Below are positions 41,115 to 56,514 of a stretch of DNA of 64,000 nucleotides, in pieces (positions within the stretch are counted from its first letter, which is position 1; the number at the start of each line of letters is the position of its first letter). The notes under the pieces are model-generated. The model was not told the DNA's origin. It made no database searches and saw only the letters and a list, made by a program, of their open reading frames with translations. Location of the stretch: positions 62,001 through 126,000 of the forward strand of contig NZ_JAFFPT010000004.1 of NCBI RefSeq assembly GCF_016918785.1. The letters are read 5' to 3'. Both the position numbers and the translations under genes were made by a program. The stretch is from Leptospira ainazelensis. GTDB lineage: Bacteria; Spirochaetota; Leptospiria; Leptospirales; Leptospiraceae.

Positions 41115-41151
41115 TAAAAGACCCGGAAAGATTTCTCTTACCGGGTCTTTT
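41115..41151 (-). terminator. Rho-independent terminator of ilvC
   Basis: On the minus strand the hairpin AAAGACCCGG ... CCGGGTCTTT (about ten base pairs, 14-base loop) is followed by a T-rich run. It lies about 25 bases behind the ilvC stop codon. Confidence 0.88.
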
Positions 41152-41175
41152 GCGAAAACGTAAAAGGAGAAACGG

Positions 41176-42557
<1,382 letters not shown>

Positions 42558-44147
42558 TCAAAGCGTTTCCGATTTAGCAAGTGTATCGGCTTGAACTTCG
42601 AGTTCTTTTACGATCTCGGAAAGATTCTCGCTCTTTTCCATCAAGGATTCCATCGAAGTTTGAAGCGAAGAAATCGCCTCCACAATTCCATGAAGTCCTA
42701 GTTTTTGTTCCGAAGAGGAAAGTTCGATTTCCGAAGATAAGGATCGAAGATGATCCAAGGTCGAGAAAAACTGGGAATTGATCCTTTTCTGCTCTTCGAA
42801 CATTTTTGTAAACTCATCGAATCGAGCGAATAAATCCTGAAACAATGTGTCCTGTTCTTTGACGTGACCCGCGGTCGTTTCCGCCGATTTTTGACCGGTT
42901 ACGACGTGGTTCGAGGAATCTTTAATAATCTTAGAAATCAAGTCAGCATTTCCGGCGCTGCTCTCGGCAAGTTTCGAAACCTCTTGCGCCACCACCGCAA
43001 AACCTTTTCCCGCCTCGCCCGCTCTTGCCGCTTCGATTGAAGCGTTGAGAGAAAGTAAATTGGTCCGATCCGCGACTTCGGACATGATCCGGTTCACTTC
43101 TCCCACGCTTCTAAAAGAATCTCCTAAGGAAGAAAGCGACTTGGAAAGTTCTTCCACAAATCCGGTCACCATCGAGCCGGACTTTCGAACCTTTTCCAAA
43201 CTTTGATCCAAGGTCTGGTTGAATAAGGAAATTCTTTCTATGATTGATTTCAAATTAGAGCTGTGATCGATCAAGGTTTCAATATTGCTAAATTGATTTT
43301 TTACGTTATCCGCGGAACTCTCCGTTTGCGATTGGAATTCTTCCATCGTTGAACTGATCTCTTCAAAAGAAGAAGCGTGAGTGGAAACAAGAAGAGAAAA
43401 ATCGGACATAAATTCTTTTAGATTTTTTGAGGAATCCTTGAGATACATCGCGGATTCTCTCATCTTATTGCTTCTTTCCGCGATCATTTTGTGAGATTCT
43501 TCCAGTTCCTTTTGTCTGTATTCGGAATTCTCTCTTAAACTCATAAAAAGTTTTACGAGGGTTCTTACGATCAAAGCGCAGGCCATGATAAAGAGAATTT
43601 TTGTTACCTGTTCCGAAACTGAAACATATCCCAAGGAATTTGCGAGTTTAGTATCTTCGGTCAGAATGAGTCCGTATCTTGTCGCCGTTGAAACGACAAA
43701 TATATTGGAGAATACCGAAAGGCCGCCGATCAATAGAATAAAATTCGGTGCGAGAAGAAGACCGGATGAGATGATATAAAGATAACTGATCCCGTACAAC
43801 ACCGGACTTTTCACCATTCCGGAAGTGTATTCCGGAAGGTCCATCGCCGCCCCAACCATTACGAGAAACAAAACCGAGACGTCCGCAACTACGAAAACCT
43901 TACTCAAGGTATGGGATATACTTCCGGTTGTCCTAATTTTAATAAAACTGTATAGAAAGTAGAAAAGCATCGCCGTTGTTCCGACCAAATACAACGTATT
44001 CTGAACCGCATTGGTTCTCTTCCAACCAATCGCAATCGAGGAATAATAAAGTAAAATTAAACCAAGACGAATCCAATTGATATAAGCCGGACCGGAGGCA
44101 ATGATTTCTTCGTCTGTTTTTCTTTTCGGTACTTGCTTCGAGGACAT
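42558..44147 (-). CDS. Methyl-accepting chemotaxis protein, membrane-sensor type
   Basis: A 529-residue chemoreceptor. The first 210 residues hold five or six hydrophobic segments with short loops and no periplasmic sensing domain. The remaining part is a coiled-coil signalling domain: the hairpin signature [39 protein letters not shown] is around residue 366-400, with adjacent helices rich in serine and glutamine. It binds CheA/CheW and controls flagellar motors; the signal may be membrane tension, lipid, gas or redox state. Same architecture as the two receptors at 57479 and 59180. Monocistronic by spacing. Confidence 0.93.
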   Translation of the reverse strand: MSSKQVPKRKTDEEIIASGPAYINWIRLGLILLYYSSIAIGWKRTNAVQNTLYLVGTTAMLFYFLYSFIKIRTTGSISHTLSKVFVVADVSVLFLVMVGAAMDLPEYTSGMVKSPVLYGISYLYIISSGLLLAPNFILLIGGLSVFSNIFVVSTATRYGLILTEDTKLANSLGYVSVSEQVTKILFIMACALIVRTLVKLFMSLRENSEYRQKELEESHKMIAERSNKMRESAMYLKDSSKNLKEFMSDFSLLVSTHASSFEEISSTMEEFQSQTESSADNVKNQFSNIETLIDHSSNLKSIIERISLFNQTLDQSLEKVRKSGSMVTGFVEELSKSLSSLGDSFRSVGEVNRIMSEVADRTNLLSLNASIEAARAGEAGKGFAVVAQEVSKLAESSAGNADLISKIIKDSSNHVVTGQKSAETTAGHVKEQDTLFQDLFARFDEFTKMFEEQKRINSQFFSTLDHLRSLSSEIELSSSEQKLGLHGIVEAISSLQTSMESLMEKSENLSEIVKELEVQADTLAKSETL

Positions 44148-44450
44148 GTTACTAATGACGAGAATTTACTTTGAAAATCAATGGTTTTTCTAAAAACTGC
44201 TATTTATAATTTATAAACGACGAAGTTCAATATTCTTCGAATCGAGGGAATCGTATTTTAAACAATACTCACTTTGTATTCTTAACTTTGCTAATATTTC
44301 AATTTCTGCGATTAGTGAAAAGCGGTCGAACGTATTCTTATTCCTATTGCAGATAAGGAATCCAAAGAATGGAATCAAATTCTTCGGGAAAATTTTTTCT
44401 TGAATTCAGGTTAGATTTGGTCTTTTTTTTATAAATAAGAAGGTTTAAAC
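44148..44450. other. Intergenic region between two divergent genes
   Basis: The 303 bases separate the divergent chemotaxis and OsmC genes and must hold both promoters. The region is A+T-rich (for example TATTTATAATTTATAAACG near 44202-44220). No operator-like repeat was seen. An A+T-rich stretch ATAAATAAGAAGG precedes the OsmC ATG. Confidence 0.35.
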
Positions 44451-44897
44451 ATGTCTGAACACACAATTGGCTTATATTGGAAAAAGGGTCCGGAAGAATT
44501 CAAATATGATTCTTACGATCGAACTCACACCATTCAGTATGCGGGGGGACAAAAGTTAAACGGCTCTTCCACAACGGAAACCTTCGGAAAGTCGGAACAC
44601 GCAAATCCGGAAGAGTTGCTGGCCTCCGCGGTTTGTAGTTGCCATTTTCTCACTTTTCTTGCTGTGGCCGCGAAAAGTCGCTATATCGTTTCCTCTTACG
44701 AAGATAAGGCGATCGCCATTCTTGAAAAAAACGCCGAGGGTAAGATGGTGGTCACAAAGATCGACCTCCACCCTAAGGTAACATTCGAAGGAGAGAAAAT
44801 TCCGGATCAGGAAGTTTTAGCCGAACTTCATGAAAAAGCCCATAGGAATTGTTTTGTTTCCAATTCCGTAAAAAGCGAAGTAACAATCCATTCTTAA
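44451..44897 (+). CDS. OsmC/Ohr family peroxide-detoxifying protein
   Basis: 148 residues, the family length. The OsmC-type motif ANPEELLASAVCSCHFLTF holds the conserved glutamate and the first catalytic cysteine near residue 62, and the second cysteine lies in HRNCFVSNSV near residue 132. OsmC/Ohr enzymes reduce organic hydroperoxides using a pair of cysteines. An AGAAGG precedes the ATG by about eight bases. Convergent with the SpoIIE gene, 13 bases apart. Confidence 0.92.
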   Translation: MSEHTIGLYWKKGPEEFKYDSYDRTHTIQYAGGQKLNGSSTTETFGKSEHANPEELLASAVCSCHFLTFLAVAAKSRYIVSSYEDKAIAILEKNAEGKMVVTKIDLHPKVTFEGEKIPDQEVLAELHEKAHRNCFVSNSVKSEVTIHS

Positions 44898-44910
44898 CGG
44901 AGAGGAGTTT

Positions 44911-48078
<3,168 letters not shown>

Positions 48079-48267
48079 GGCAGGCACTCTAATAACTTCT
48101 TAAAATTTATATCGTCAAGCAAAAAGGAATTTCGACGACTCGTATCGCTTGTTATTATTTAGTTTGAAACAAGATTCGATTTCCGAAAAAAACAAAAGGG
48201 TTTCATAAAAATCGAATGTTGCCCGTCTTCCGGGGATTGCCGTAACCTAACCGTGATTGTTTGCTAC

Positions 48268-49728
48268 TTAAAAACCACCAATGCAGACATATTTGACGTT
48301 AAGATATTCCTGAATCCCGTATTTAGATCCTTCCCTTCCGAATCCGGATTCTTTGATACCGCCAAAAGGGACTTGTTCCGTCGATATCAACCCCTCGTTG
48401 ATTCCCAACATCCCCGCACTTATATTATCGGCAAGAAACCTCATTTTACGATAATCTTCCGTAAACGCATATGATGCTAAACCGGAAGGTGTAGAATTCG
48501 CAACTTCTATCGCTTCTTCCATAAAATCGAATCGATAAACGGGAGCGACGGGGCCGAAAACTTCCTCCTGCATCGAAAGGGAATTTTTCGGCGTCTCCGA
48601 AATTATAGTCGGAGAAAAAAATAATTTTCCCGATTCCAATCTTTTTCCGCCTAATTGGAGTTTGCCTCCTTTATTCAGAGCGTCCTGGACGTGACCTTCC
48701 ACTTTCCGAACCGCAGCTTCGTTTATCAACGGACCTATGGTCGTATCGTTTTCCAAACCGTCGCCGATTTTCAATTTTAGCGCCGATTCCGAAAATAAAC
48801 TTACAAAATCATTATAAATTCCTTTCTGAACTAAAAACCGATTCGCACAAACGCAGGTTTGTCCGGCGTTTCGAAATTTAGAAAGAATCGCGCCTTTGAC
48901 CGCGGCTTCCAGATCGGCGTCGTCGAAAACCAAAAACGGCGCGTTTCCTCCGAGTTCGAGGGAAAGTTTCTTCAAGGTTTTCGAGCTTCTCTCCATAATC
49001 AACTTACCGACTCGAGTAGAACCTGTAAAACTGATCTTCCTTACTTCGGAGTGATCCATAAGAGTATTGGCGATTTCTTCCGGATATCCCGTTAGAACCT
49101 GAAAGACCCCTTCCGGAATTCCGGCCTCTTGCGCAAGAACGGCTAACGCTAACGCTGAGAATGGAGTGAGTTCGGAAGGTTTGCTGATAACGGTGCAACC
49201 GGCGGCTAACGCGGCTCCCGCTTTACGGGTGATCATGGAAGAAGGAAAATTCCAAGGAGTTAAAATTCCGCAAACTCCCACGGGTTGTTTGATCACTTCG
49301 ATTTTAGTATCCTTTCTATGACTCGGGATGATATCTCCGTAAACTCTTTTACCTTCCTCCGCAAACCATTCCAAAAAAGAAGCCGCGTAATCGATTTCTC
49401 CTCTCGATTCGACCAGAGGTTTTCCTTGTTCTAAGGTCATAAGAATCGCGAGGTCCTCCCGATTCTTTTTCATCAGATCGGCCCAAGTTCGGATTAAATT
49501 CGAACGTTCTTTTGCGGTTCTTCTGGACCAGTCTTGAAAGGCGTCCAGAGAAGTTTGAATCGCCTCTAACGTTTCGCTTTTGCCTAAAGAAGGAACGTCG
49601 CCGAGAACTTCTAAAGTCGCCGGATTGACGACTTCGATTTTGAGATCGGAATTTCCTTTCTTCCAGGCGCCGCCCCAAAACGCTTCTTGTTTGAATAATT
49701 CCTTTCTTTGAAGAAGTTCTAAACTCAA
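48268..49728 (-). CDS. NAD(P)-dependent aldehyde dehydrogenase, succinate-semialdehyde dehydrogenase-like
   Basis: An enzyme of the aldehyde dehydrogenase superfamily, about 486 residues with start TTG at 49728 (AGG spaced six bases; it begins [20 protein letters not shown] as in GabD); the longer frame from 49797 adds residues without family match. The catalytic glutamate is in [14 protein letters not shown] near residue 249, and the catalytic cysteine in GQTCVCANR near residue 283; [12 protein letters not shown] near residue 144 is the NAD(P) segment. Oxidises an aldehyde to the acid. The near specificity (succinate semialdehyde) is a guess from resemblance to GabD. Confidence 0.88.
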   Translation of the reverse strand: MSLELLQRKELFKQEAFWGGAWKKGNSDLKIEVVNPATLEVLGDVPSLGKSETLEAIQTSLDAFQDWSRRTAKERSNLIRTWADLMKKNREDLAILMTLEQGKPLVESRGEIDYAASFLEWFAEEGKRVYGDIIPSHRKDTKIEVIKQPVGVCGILTPWNFPSSMITRKAGAALAAGCTVISKPSELTPFSALALAVLAQEAGIPEGVFQVLTGYPEEIANTLMDHSEVRKISFTGSTRVGKLIMERSSKTLKKLSLELGGNAPFLVFDDADLEAAVKGAILSKFRNAGQTCVCANRFLVQKGIYNDFVSLFSESALKLKIGDGLENDTTIGPLINEAAVRKVEGHVQDALNKGGKLQLGGKRLESGKLFFSPTIISETPKNSLSMQEEVFGPVAPVYRFDFMEEAIEVANSTPSGLASYAFTEDYRKMRFLADNISAGMLGINEGLISTEQVPFGGIKESGFGREGSKYGIQEYLNVKYVCIGGF

Positions 49729-49885
49729 TGGAAAACCTCGTTCCCTTTTATGATTCCAAAAGAAAGAAAGGAAAGAAGAATCTCTTTCCTTACCCATTTT
49801 TATTCAATCGAATCCTAAGAGGAGTTCCGAATAAAATCCTTTTTGAAAAACAAATTCGAGTTTTAGAATTTCTTACAGGCCGCCG

Positions 49886-51664
49886 TTATTTACGAACCTT
49901 TGATTTTTTCGTGAAAGCCGGTTTCACATTAGATTTTTTTTTCAATGTAGAATTTTGAACTACGGCTTCGACGTTCAATAAAGGTGTGATTCCGAACTTA
50001 TTCTCAAAGCGAAATTGTATCGGTTTAAATCCCTTCTTAGAAGGAATCAGAGACATCGCTCTTTCCGTAAGCGCCGTGATCGAAAGACTCGGGTTCACTC
50101 CAAGATTCACAGTTATCATCGAACTATCACAAACCCTCAGATTTTGATAACCGAAGACGCGATTTTCAAAGTCGATCACTCCTTCTTTGGGAGAATCTCC
50201 CATGATACAACCGCCCATAATATGACCCGTAATCGGCGCGTTTAATAGAACGTCGTTGATGGAACTTCTCGGAACGCCGCCGGTTTTTTTCGCGATCCTT
50301 CTTGCTGTTTCGTTTGCGATGGGAATATAGGCCGGAGTTCTTTCCCCTTCCGTAAGCGTGGAACTCATACTCTTTTCAAAAGGCCAAACAAATCTTCTGG
50401 TGCGAACCAAACGAATCTTATTGTCCAAGGTTTGCATCACCAGAAGAATCAAGGATTTTTGAGCGAATCCAAAAGGCCAAGAGGCTTTGAAAAAATATAT
50501 AGGATTTGTGAATAAAGTAAAAAAGTATTTGAGAGGCCTCGGAAATTTACCGCCGCCGTCCGTAAGAACCGAAGCGATAGTTCCAAAAAAATCGGAGCCT
50601 TTCGGATAACGAACCGGTTCCATGTGAGTGTGTTCATCAGGATGAATGGAAGATGTAATCGCTACTCCACGGGAATAATCGACTTCTTTCGTAAAGTTTG
50701 TGATCGCCAAAACGGTTTCACTGTTCGTACGAACGTTATCTCCAAGAGCCGGAGAAAGCCTCGTCATCTTTCCTTTTTGTTGCATTCTCAAAAGAAGTCC
50801 GACCGTACCCATTACGGCCGCGGAAAGAATTACGTTTTTTGCATAGAATGTTCTTTTTGGAAATCCGAAGAAACCGGTCGTAGATCGTGTTTGAATTTGA
50901 TAACCGAATTCGCCGGTCGCTAAAGAATCGGCTTTTCCTTGTTCATTGATAGGAATTAGAGATACAACTTTCGTCTCCGGAAAAATTTTCGTCCCCATCT
51001 TCTCGGCGAAAAAAAGATAATTCTTATCCAATGTATTCTTAGAATTGAATCTGCAACCGACCATACAACCGCCGCAGTGATTGCAGGAAACCCGATCCGG
51101 ACCTTCTCCTAAAAAGTAAGGATCCTTCGCAGGCTTACCGGGTTTTTCTCCGAAATAAACTCCAACCGGCGTTGGACGAAAGGTTTCTCCTCTTCCCATC
51201 TCTTCCGCAATTTCCTTAAGAATAAAATCCGACTCATACAATTGCGGGTTCTGAGTTACACCGAGCATTTTTGACGCGACCGAATAAAATGGAAGAATCT
51301 TATCCTTACCACCTAACTTCTTAAAGGTGGGAGAATTGAGAACTTTTTCCCCCGGAACATAAAGAGTATTTGCATATACAAGACTTCCGCCGCCAACACC
51401 CGCGCCGCTCACGAGAAAAAAATCTTTTAAAAGATTCAATCTTTGAATTCCATAAAACCCGATTCTCGGCATCCAGAGATACTTGTTAAGCGACCAATTT
51501 GATTTTGGAAAGTCTTCGGATCTCCATCTTTTGCCGGATTCCAAGACGGCGACGGAATATCCTTTCTGGCTCAACCTCATTGCCGACACACTTCCGCCGA
51601 AGCCGCTACCTACTATGACGTAGTCGTAATCATAGTGAACATTTGTTCTCTTTTTTTGTTCCAT
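49886..51664 (-). CDS. GMC-type FAD oxidoreductase (cholesterol oxidase-like)
   Basis: 592 residues. The FAD-binding VGSGFGGSVSAMRLSQKGYSV is near residue 17; GAGVGGGSLVYAN near residue 85 is the second FAD signature. A cysteine-rich segment CNHCGGCMVGCRFNSKNTLDKNYL near residue 195 may be a small iron-sulfur site, a form known in this subfamily of GMC-like enzymes that oxidise sterols or long-chain alcohols (from memory). The C-terminal part has the family motif DSSMITVNLGVNPSLSITALTERAM. It oxidises an alcohol to a ketone or aldehyde with FAD. Divergent from the monooxygenase gene (118 bases between them). Confidence 0.85.
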   Translation of the reverse strand: MEQKKRTNVHYDYDYVIVGSGFGGSVSAMRLSQKGYSVAVLESGKRWRSEDFPKSNWSLNKYLWMPRIGFYGIQRLNLLKDFFLVSGAGVGGGSLVYANTLYVPGEKVLNSPTFKKLGGKDKILPFYSVASKMLGVTQNPQLYESDFILKEIAEEMGRGETFRPTPVGVYFGEKPGKPAKDPYFLGEGPDRVSCNHCGGCMVGCRFNSKNTLDKNYLFFAEKMGTKIFPETKVVSLIPINEQGKADSLATGEFGYQIQTRSTTGFFGFPKRTFYAKNVILSAAVMGTVGLLLRMQQKGKMTRLSPALGDNVRTNSETVLAITNFTKEVDYSRGVAITSSIHPDEHTHMEPVRYPKGSDFFGTIASVLTDGGGKFPRPLKYFFTLFTNPIYFFKASWPFGFAQKSLILLVMQTLDNKIRLVRTRRFVWPFEKSMSSTLTEGERTPAYIPIANETARRIAKKTGGVPRSSINDVLLNAPITGHIMGGCIMGDSPKEGVIDFENRVFGYQNLRVCDSSMITVNLGVNPSLSITALTERAMSLIPSKKGFKPIQFRFENKFGITPLLNVEAVVQNSTLKKKSNVKPAFTKKSKVRK

Positions 51665-51782
51665 AAGTATTCAGTAATAATCGGATGATTTATAAATTCA
51701 AAACTTTTTTTAATTGACTGTCTCATATTTTAAAGCCGTATCATAATTCCTAACGTATTGTCTAAATAAATAGGAGAAGGAT

Positions 51783-53222
51783 ATGTCTTCATTGCCTCGT
51801 GTTTGTGTGATAGGAGCTGGTTCCAGTGGAATCACGGTTTGTAAAGCTCTCAAAGATAAAGGAATTCCTTTTGATTGTTATGAGGCGGGAAGCGAAGTCG
51901 GAGGGAACTGGAGATTCAACAACGACAACAAGATGAGCAATATCTATAAGTCTCTTCATATCAATACTCATAGAGATAGAATGGAATATAGAGACTATCC
52001 TATGCCCAAGAGTTACGCCGATTATCCGGGACATCAAAAAATCTTAGAATATTTTATCGATTATGTAAATCATTTCGGACTTCGAAAAAACATTCATTTT
52101 AAAAACCCGGTCGTGAACGCGGATTATCAAGACGACGGAACTTGGTTGATCACGACGGGAGATGGAAAACAGAAATTCTACGATGCATTAGTAGTTTCTA
52201 ACGGACATCACTGGTCGCAGAGATGGCCCGATCCTCCATTTCCGGGCAAGTTTACGGGAAAGATTATCCATTCCCATTCTTATGTAGATCCTGATAATCC
52301 GATTAAACTCACGGGGAAAAGAGTAGTAGTTTTAGGAATGGGCAATAGCGCGATGGATATCACCGTCGAACTTTGCAGACCGGGTGTGGCCTCTAAAGTT
52401 TTTCTCGCTGCAAGAAGAGGAGCCTACATCATTCCAAATTATCTTTTTGGAAAACCGTTGGATAAATCAACGGAGATGATTCCGGTTCACACTCCGTTCT
52501 GGCTTAAGAGTTTTATAATGGGATTGGTTCTACGTTTTGGAGTTGGAAAGGTAGAAGACTTCGGTTTACAAAAACCGGATCACAAACCGGGTGCGGCGCA
52601 TCCTACGATTTCACAGGATATTCTAGTAAGATTAGGAAGAGGAGACGTAACTCCAAAACCGAACATAGAATCTTACAATGGGAACAAAGTTCGCTTTGTG
52701 GATGGAAGTGAAGAAGAAGTCGACGCGGTTATCTACTGCACCGGATACAACGTTAAGTTTCCGTTTTTCGATGAGCACCTAATCGCCGCTAAAGACAATC
52801 ATTTGCCTTTATTTCATCGTATGATCAAACCTGAGTTTAAGAATCTGTTTTTTGTCGGTTTATACCAACCTTTGGGAGCCATTATGCCTTTGGCGGAATT
52901 TCAAGGTAAGTGGATTTCCGAATATCTGACGGGAAATTATCAACTTCCGACCGCCGAAGAAATGAATCAAACGATCGAAAAATACGAGTCACAAAGGAAA
53001 AAACGTTATGTGGCATCGACAAGACATACGATGCAAGTCGACTTTGAGGATTTTCTCTACGATATGAAAAGCGAACTCAAAAAAGGAACTCAGAGAGCCA
53101 AGAAGAATGGAAACAAAGTTAACGTGGATGCAATCGCCGAACACAAACAAGTTTCTAAAAACGGAGTCGGCTCAAACAAACACGGTGTGAAAAAGAAAAC
53201 GCGTGTCCTTGCAAAAGTTTGA
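51783..53222 (+). CDS. Flavin-containing monooxygenase (FMO/BVMO family)
   Basis: 479 residues. The FAD-binding RVCVIGAGSSGITVCKAL is at residue 5; the FMO signature FTGKIIHSHSY near residue 156 (FxGxxxHxxxY) and the NADPH-binding GKRVVVLGMGNSAMDITVEL near residue 178 are present. It uses NADPH and O2 to oxygenate a hydrophobic substrate; a Baeyer-Villiger reaction is possible as well. ATG is preceded by AGGAGAAGGAT. The stop overlaps the downstream esterase by about 20 bases. Confidence 0.9.
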   Translation: MSSLPRVCVIGAGSSGITVCKALKDKGIPFDCYEAGSEVGGNWRFNNDNKMSNIYKSLHINTHRDRMEYRDYPMPKSYADYPGHQKILEYFIDYVNHFGLRKNIHFKNPVVNADYQDDGTWLITTGDGKQKFYDALVVSNGHHWSQRWPDPPFPGKFTGKIIHSHSYVDPDNPIKLTGKRVVVLGMGNSAMDITVELCRPGVASKVFLAARRGAYIIPNYLFGKPLDKSTEMIPVHTPFWLKSFIMGLVLRFGVGKVEDFGLQKPDHKPGAAHPTISQDILVRLGRGDVTPKPNIESYNGNKVRFVDGSEEEVDAVIYCTGYNVKFPFFDEHLIAAKDNHLPLFHRMIKPEFKNLFFVGLYQPLGAIMPLAEFQGKWISEYLTGNYQLPTAEEMNQTIEKYESQRKKRYVASTRHTMQVDFEDFLYDMKSELKKGTQRAKKNGNKVNVDAIAEHKQVSKNGVGSNKHGVKKKTRVLAKV

Positions 53223-54240
53223 ACGATTTCTTCTTCGATGGATATTAAGACTGCCGGAAGGAATTCTTAGAAGAATTTCCGGCGGTACCGTAAGAAAACG
53301 AGGACGGATTTTGGACACAAAACTCCAGATGGCCTTGTATCTTGCTAGAACAAAACCGAGAGTTGAATCTCTCGCCCCGAAAGAAGCGAGGGAATTTTTC
53401 AAAACTTCGATGCTTCTATTTGATCTGGAACCGGAAGAACTTTTCCAAGTCGAGAATTTTACGATTCCCGTTTCTAAGGGAAGAATCGGAATCAGACTTT
53501 ATAGACCAAAGCAGACTTTAATACCTCAACCGGCGCTCGTTTATTTTCACGGCGGCGGATTTGTCATAGGCGATCTCGATTCCCACGATCCTCCTCTGCG
53601 ATATCTTTCGAAAAAAACCGGAGTGTTGATTCTTTCGGTGGATTATAGGCTCGGACCCGAGCATAAATATCCGACTGCAGTAGAAGATGCTTTTGTCGCT
53701 TATCAATGGATTCTTAAAAATGCGAAAGAATTGGGAATTCTTCCCAAAAAAATTGCGGTAGCTGGAGATAGCGCGGGCGGCAATCTCGCGGTCAATATTT
53801 CGATTTTATCCAAAAAGAAAAAACTCCAACTTCCATTTTTCCAATTGTTAATCTATCCTTACTTGGATCTCCTTCGAATGAGTGCGAGCCGAAACGAATT
53901 CGGTCGCGGTTACGCCCTTACAAACAAGTTATTGGATTACTTTAACTTTCACTATTTAAACGATCCGCTCGATGCTAAAGAAATTGCCGCGTCTCCGATT
54001 CTCCAGAAGGAAAAGGCAGAATTTCCAAAAACATATATTCAATTAGCCGGTTTTGATCCGCTCCAAGACGAAGGATTGGAGTTGATCGAGTCTTTGAAAA
54101 AGACGAAAATTCCAGTTACATACAGTTTGCATGAGAGTTTAGTGCATGGATATTTTAATTTTGCGGGAGTGATTCCGGAAGCGAAAAGAGCTTTGGACGA
54201 ACTGGTACTTTTTATCGAAGAAGGATTTCAAATAAAATAA
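53203..54240 (+). CDS. Alpha/beta hydrolase, hormone-sensitive lipase (HSL) type
   Basis: 345 residues. The HGGG oxyanion motif is in YFHGGGFVIGD near residue 110, the nucleophile in AVAGDSAGGNLA near residue 187, and the catalytic histidine probably in HGYFNF near residue 310 with the aspartate in GFDPLQDEG. Hydrolyses esters of short to medium acyl chains. The start GTG at 53203 overlaps the monooxygenase by 20 bases, so the genes form an operon; the esterase may cut the ester or lactone made by a Baeyer-Villiger-type step (inference). The first 70 residues contain a lysine/arginine-rich stretch but no clear signal sequence. Confidence 0.88.
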   Translation: MSLQKFERFLLRWILRLPEGILRRISGGTVRKRGRILDTKLQMALYLARTKPRVESLAPKEAREFFKTSMLLFDLEPEELFQVENFTIPVSKGRIGIRLYRPKQTLIPQPALVYFHGGGFVIGDLDSHDPPLRYLSKKTGVLILSVDYRLGPEHKYPTAVEDAFVAYQWILKNAKELGILPKKIAVAGDSAGGNLAVNISILSKKKKLQLPFFQLLIYPYLDLLRMSASRNEFGRGYALTNKLLDYFNFHYLNDPLDAKEIAASPILQKEKAEFPKTYIQLAGFDPLQDEGLELIESLKKTKIPVTYSLHESLVHGYFNFAGVIPEAKRALDELVLFIEEGFQIK

Positions 54241-54350
54241 ATTCTCATAACGACGGAATAAAAACGTTCTAGAACAAACGGTAAAGATCAAAAGTTTCTC
54301 TTGAATTTTTTAAACGGTCCTGAAAGGGTTTGGATTCAAGGCATTTTTTT

Positions 54351-55676
54351 ATGAAATCCAAAATCACATCGATTCAAAAACTTCTTTTTTTCGTTTTCGT
54401 TTTTTCTCAATCTCCCCTCAAAGCGGATTCTTCCGGAATCGCTTCCGGTCCGATCGTAGGCTACTCCACTCTCAAAGAAGTTTTGGTCTGGGTTCAGACC
54501 GAAAAAAAAGCGTCGGTTATATTAGAATATTCTGAAATTGGAAACTTGAAACAAAAATTTCTTTCGGAAGAAATTCAAACGGTTTCTAAAACCGGGTATA
54601 TCGCAAAGCTGATCGCCAATCGAGTAAAACCCGGTAAACATTATATCTACAATTTGATCGTAGACGGAAAAAAGATCGAAGCAAAACATCCTCAGAGATT
54701 CCAAGCCCAATCCTTTTTTACCGCAGGTCAAAATCCCCCGGACTTTACGTTTGCTTTGGGTAGTTGCGCCTATGTAAACGAGGCCGAATACGACGTCCCT
54801 GGAAAACCGTACGGCGGAGATTATTTTATCTACGATTCGATTCTTTCCAAAAAGCCTGATTTTATGCTCTGGCTCGGAGACAATATCTATCTTCGAGAAA
54901 CGGATTGGGATTCAAAGACTGGGTTCTTACATCGATACAAACATCAAAGGGGAATTCCGGAATTAGGACCTTTATTCGCTTCTCTTCACCACTATGCGAT
55001 TTGGGACGATCACGATTTCGGTCCGAACGACGGGGATTCTTCCTTTTGGATGAAAGAGACGGCCGAGGAAATGTTCAAACTTCACTGGGGAAATCCGAAT
55101 TTCGCGAAAGAAGGGATATACGGATCTTTTACGTGGGGAGACTCGCAATTTTTTCTTCTGGACGATCGAACCTTTCGAACAGCTAACAATAATAAGGCGG
55201 TTGGACCGAGGCAAATTCTCGGAGAAAAACAATTTCAGTGGTTTGCCAATTCATTGGCATTTTCAAAAGCCACTTTTAAATTCGTCGCGATCGGCGGACA
55301 ATTTCTCAATCCGAATCCGGTTTATGAAAATTATTCAACCTATCCGGAAGAAAAGAACAAGATTCTTTCCGCAATCAGAGATCTGAAAATAAAAAACGTC
55401 ATCTTCCTAACCGGCGATAGACATCATACTGAATTGAACCTTCTCAAAGAAGACGGAGTGGAGCCTATCTATGACTTTACGGTTTCACCATTGACTTCCG
55501 GAACATATTCGGTAACGGAAAAAAATTCTTTGAGAATCGAAGATACCCTTGTGGAACAAAGAAACTTCGGTCTTATCTCCGTTACTGGAAATAAAGGAGA
55601 GCGGAAATTGCTTCTTCAGATATTCGATGTGAAAGGAAAAGAACTTTGGAAAAAAGAAATCATTCCAAATCCTTAA
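54351..55676 (+). CDS. Exported PhoD-like phosphatase
   Basis: 441 residues with a signal sequence ([15 protein letters not shown], start ATG 54351). The metallophosphoesterase motifs are visible: FALGSCAY near residue 137, [10 protein letters not shown] near residue 178, [14 protein letters not shown] near residue 220, and [11 protein letters not shown] near residue 358. The first 110 residues form a fibronectin-like domain typical of PhoD-type alkaline phosphatase or phospholipase D. It acts in the periplasm on phosphodiesters or phosphomonoesters. A long spacing (110 bases) upstream suggests its own promoter. Confidence 0.88.
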   Translation: MKSKITSIQKLLFFVFVFSQSPLKADSSGIASGPIVGYSTLKEVLVWVQTEKKASVILEYSEIGNLKQKFLSEEIQTVSKTGYIAKLIANRVKPGKHYIYNLIVDGKKIEAKHPQRFQAQSFFTAGQNPPDFTFALGSCAYVNEAEYDVPGKPYGGDYFIYDSILSKKPDFMLWLGDNIYLRETDWDSKTGFLHRYKHQRGIPELGPLFASLHHYAIWDDHDFGPNDGDSSFWMKETAEEMFKLHWGNPNFAKEGIYGSFTWGDSQFFLLDDRTFRTANNNKAVGPRQILGEKQFQWFANSLAFSKATFKFVAIGGQFLNPNPVYENYSTYPEEKNKILSAIRDLKIKNVIFLTGDRHHTELNLLKEDGVEPIYDFTVSPLTSGTYSVTEKNSLRIEDTLVEQRNFGLISVTGNKGERKLLLQIFDVKGKELWKKEIIPNP

Positions 55677-55683
55677 TATTATT

Positions 55684-56508
55684 ATGAAACGAACTATGAC
55701 GATTTTTTTAAGCACTTTTCTTTTTATCTTATTTTTTATTCTCCTGCTCGTTTGGTGGAATCAGGACAAACTGATTTTTTTTCCCGAAAAATTACCAAAA
55801 GATTATACGTTTCAGTTTCCCATTCAATTCCAAGAGATTGAACTTTCGACGCCGGACGGAGAAAAAACATATGCACTCTATTTCAAAGCCAATAATAACG
55901 ACCAAAATAAAACTGTTCTTTATTTTCATGGGAATGCGGGAAGTCTGCGAACCTGGGGAGGAATTTTCGAAGATTTTATTCCCTTAGGCTGGAACGTTTT
56001 AATTTCCGATTATAGAGGTTATGGGAAGAATACCGGAAATCTTTCCGAAAGTGCAATGTATGAAGACGGGGCGTTCTGGCTTGATTATACGATCAAAAAT
56101 TTGAATGTTCCAAAAAATCGAATCGTAGTCTACGGACGATCGATCGGAACGGGCGTTGCGATCGACTTGGTTTCCAAAAATCCGGATCTCAATCTATTTT
56201 TAGAAACCCCGTTTACGGATCTGCCTTCCTTGGCGAAAGATTATTATCCATTCTTACGACCCTGGATGTTACGTTTTCAATTCGAGAATTTAAAAAAATT
56301 AGAAACGATAGATTCAAAGATTAGAATTTTTCACGGAACCGAAGACGAAATCATTCCTTATCGAAACTCTGAAGTTATATTAGGAAAATTGAAATTGGAA
56401 AAAAAGGACGTAATATTATATACGATCCAAGACGGGACTCACAATGATCTAACGGTCTTTCCCGAATATCACCAGGCTTTAAAAAAAAGCCTGGATGAAA
56501 TCCGATGA
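55684..56508 (+). CDS. Membrane-anchored alpha/beta hydrolase (BEM46/ABHD-like)
   Basis: 274 residues with one N-terminal hydrophobic anchor ([19 protein letters not shown]). The fold's marks: [15 protein letters not shown] near residue 80, the nucleophile in [15 protein letters not shown] near residue 152, an aspartate in [11 protein letters not shown] and a histidine in DGTHNDL near residue 258. Similar to eukaryotic ABHD12/13 and bacterial YfhR-type hydrolases; the substrate could be a lipid ester. Begins seven bases after the phosphatase gene, so the two are likely cotranscribed. Converges with mtnP. Confidence 0.85.
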   Translation: MKRTMTIFLSTFLFILFFILLLVWWNQDKLIFFPEKLPKDYTFQFPIQFQEIELSTPDGEKTYALYFKANNNDQNKTVLYFHGNAGSLRTWGGIFEDFIPLGWNVLISDYRGYGKNTGNLSESAMYEDGAFWLDYTIKNLNVPKNRIVVYGRSIGTGVAIDLVSKNPDLNLFLETPFTDLPSLAKDYYPFLRPWMLRFQFENLKKLETIDSKIRIFHGTEDEIIPYRNSEVILGKLKLEKKDVILYTIQDGTHNDLTVFPEYHQALKKSLDEIR

Positions 56509-56514
56509 TCCGTG

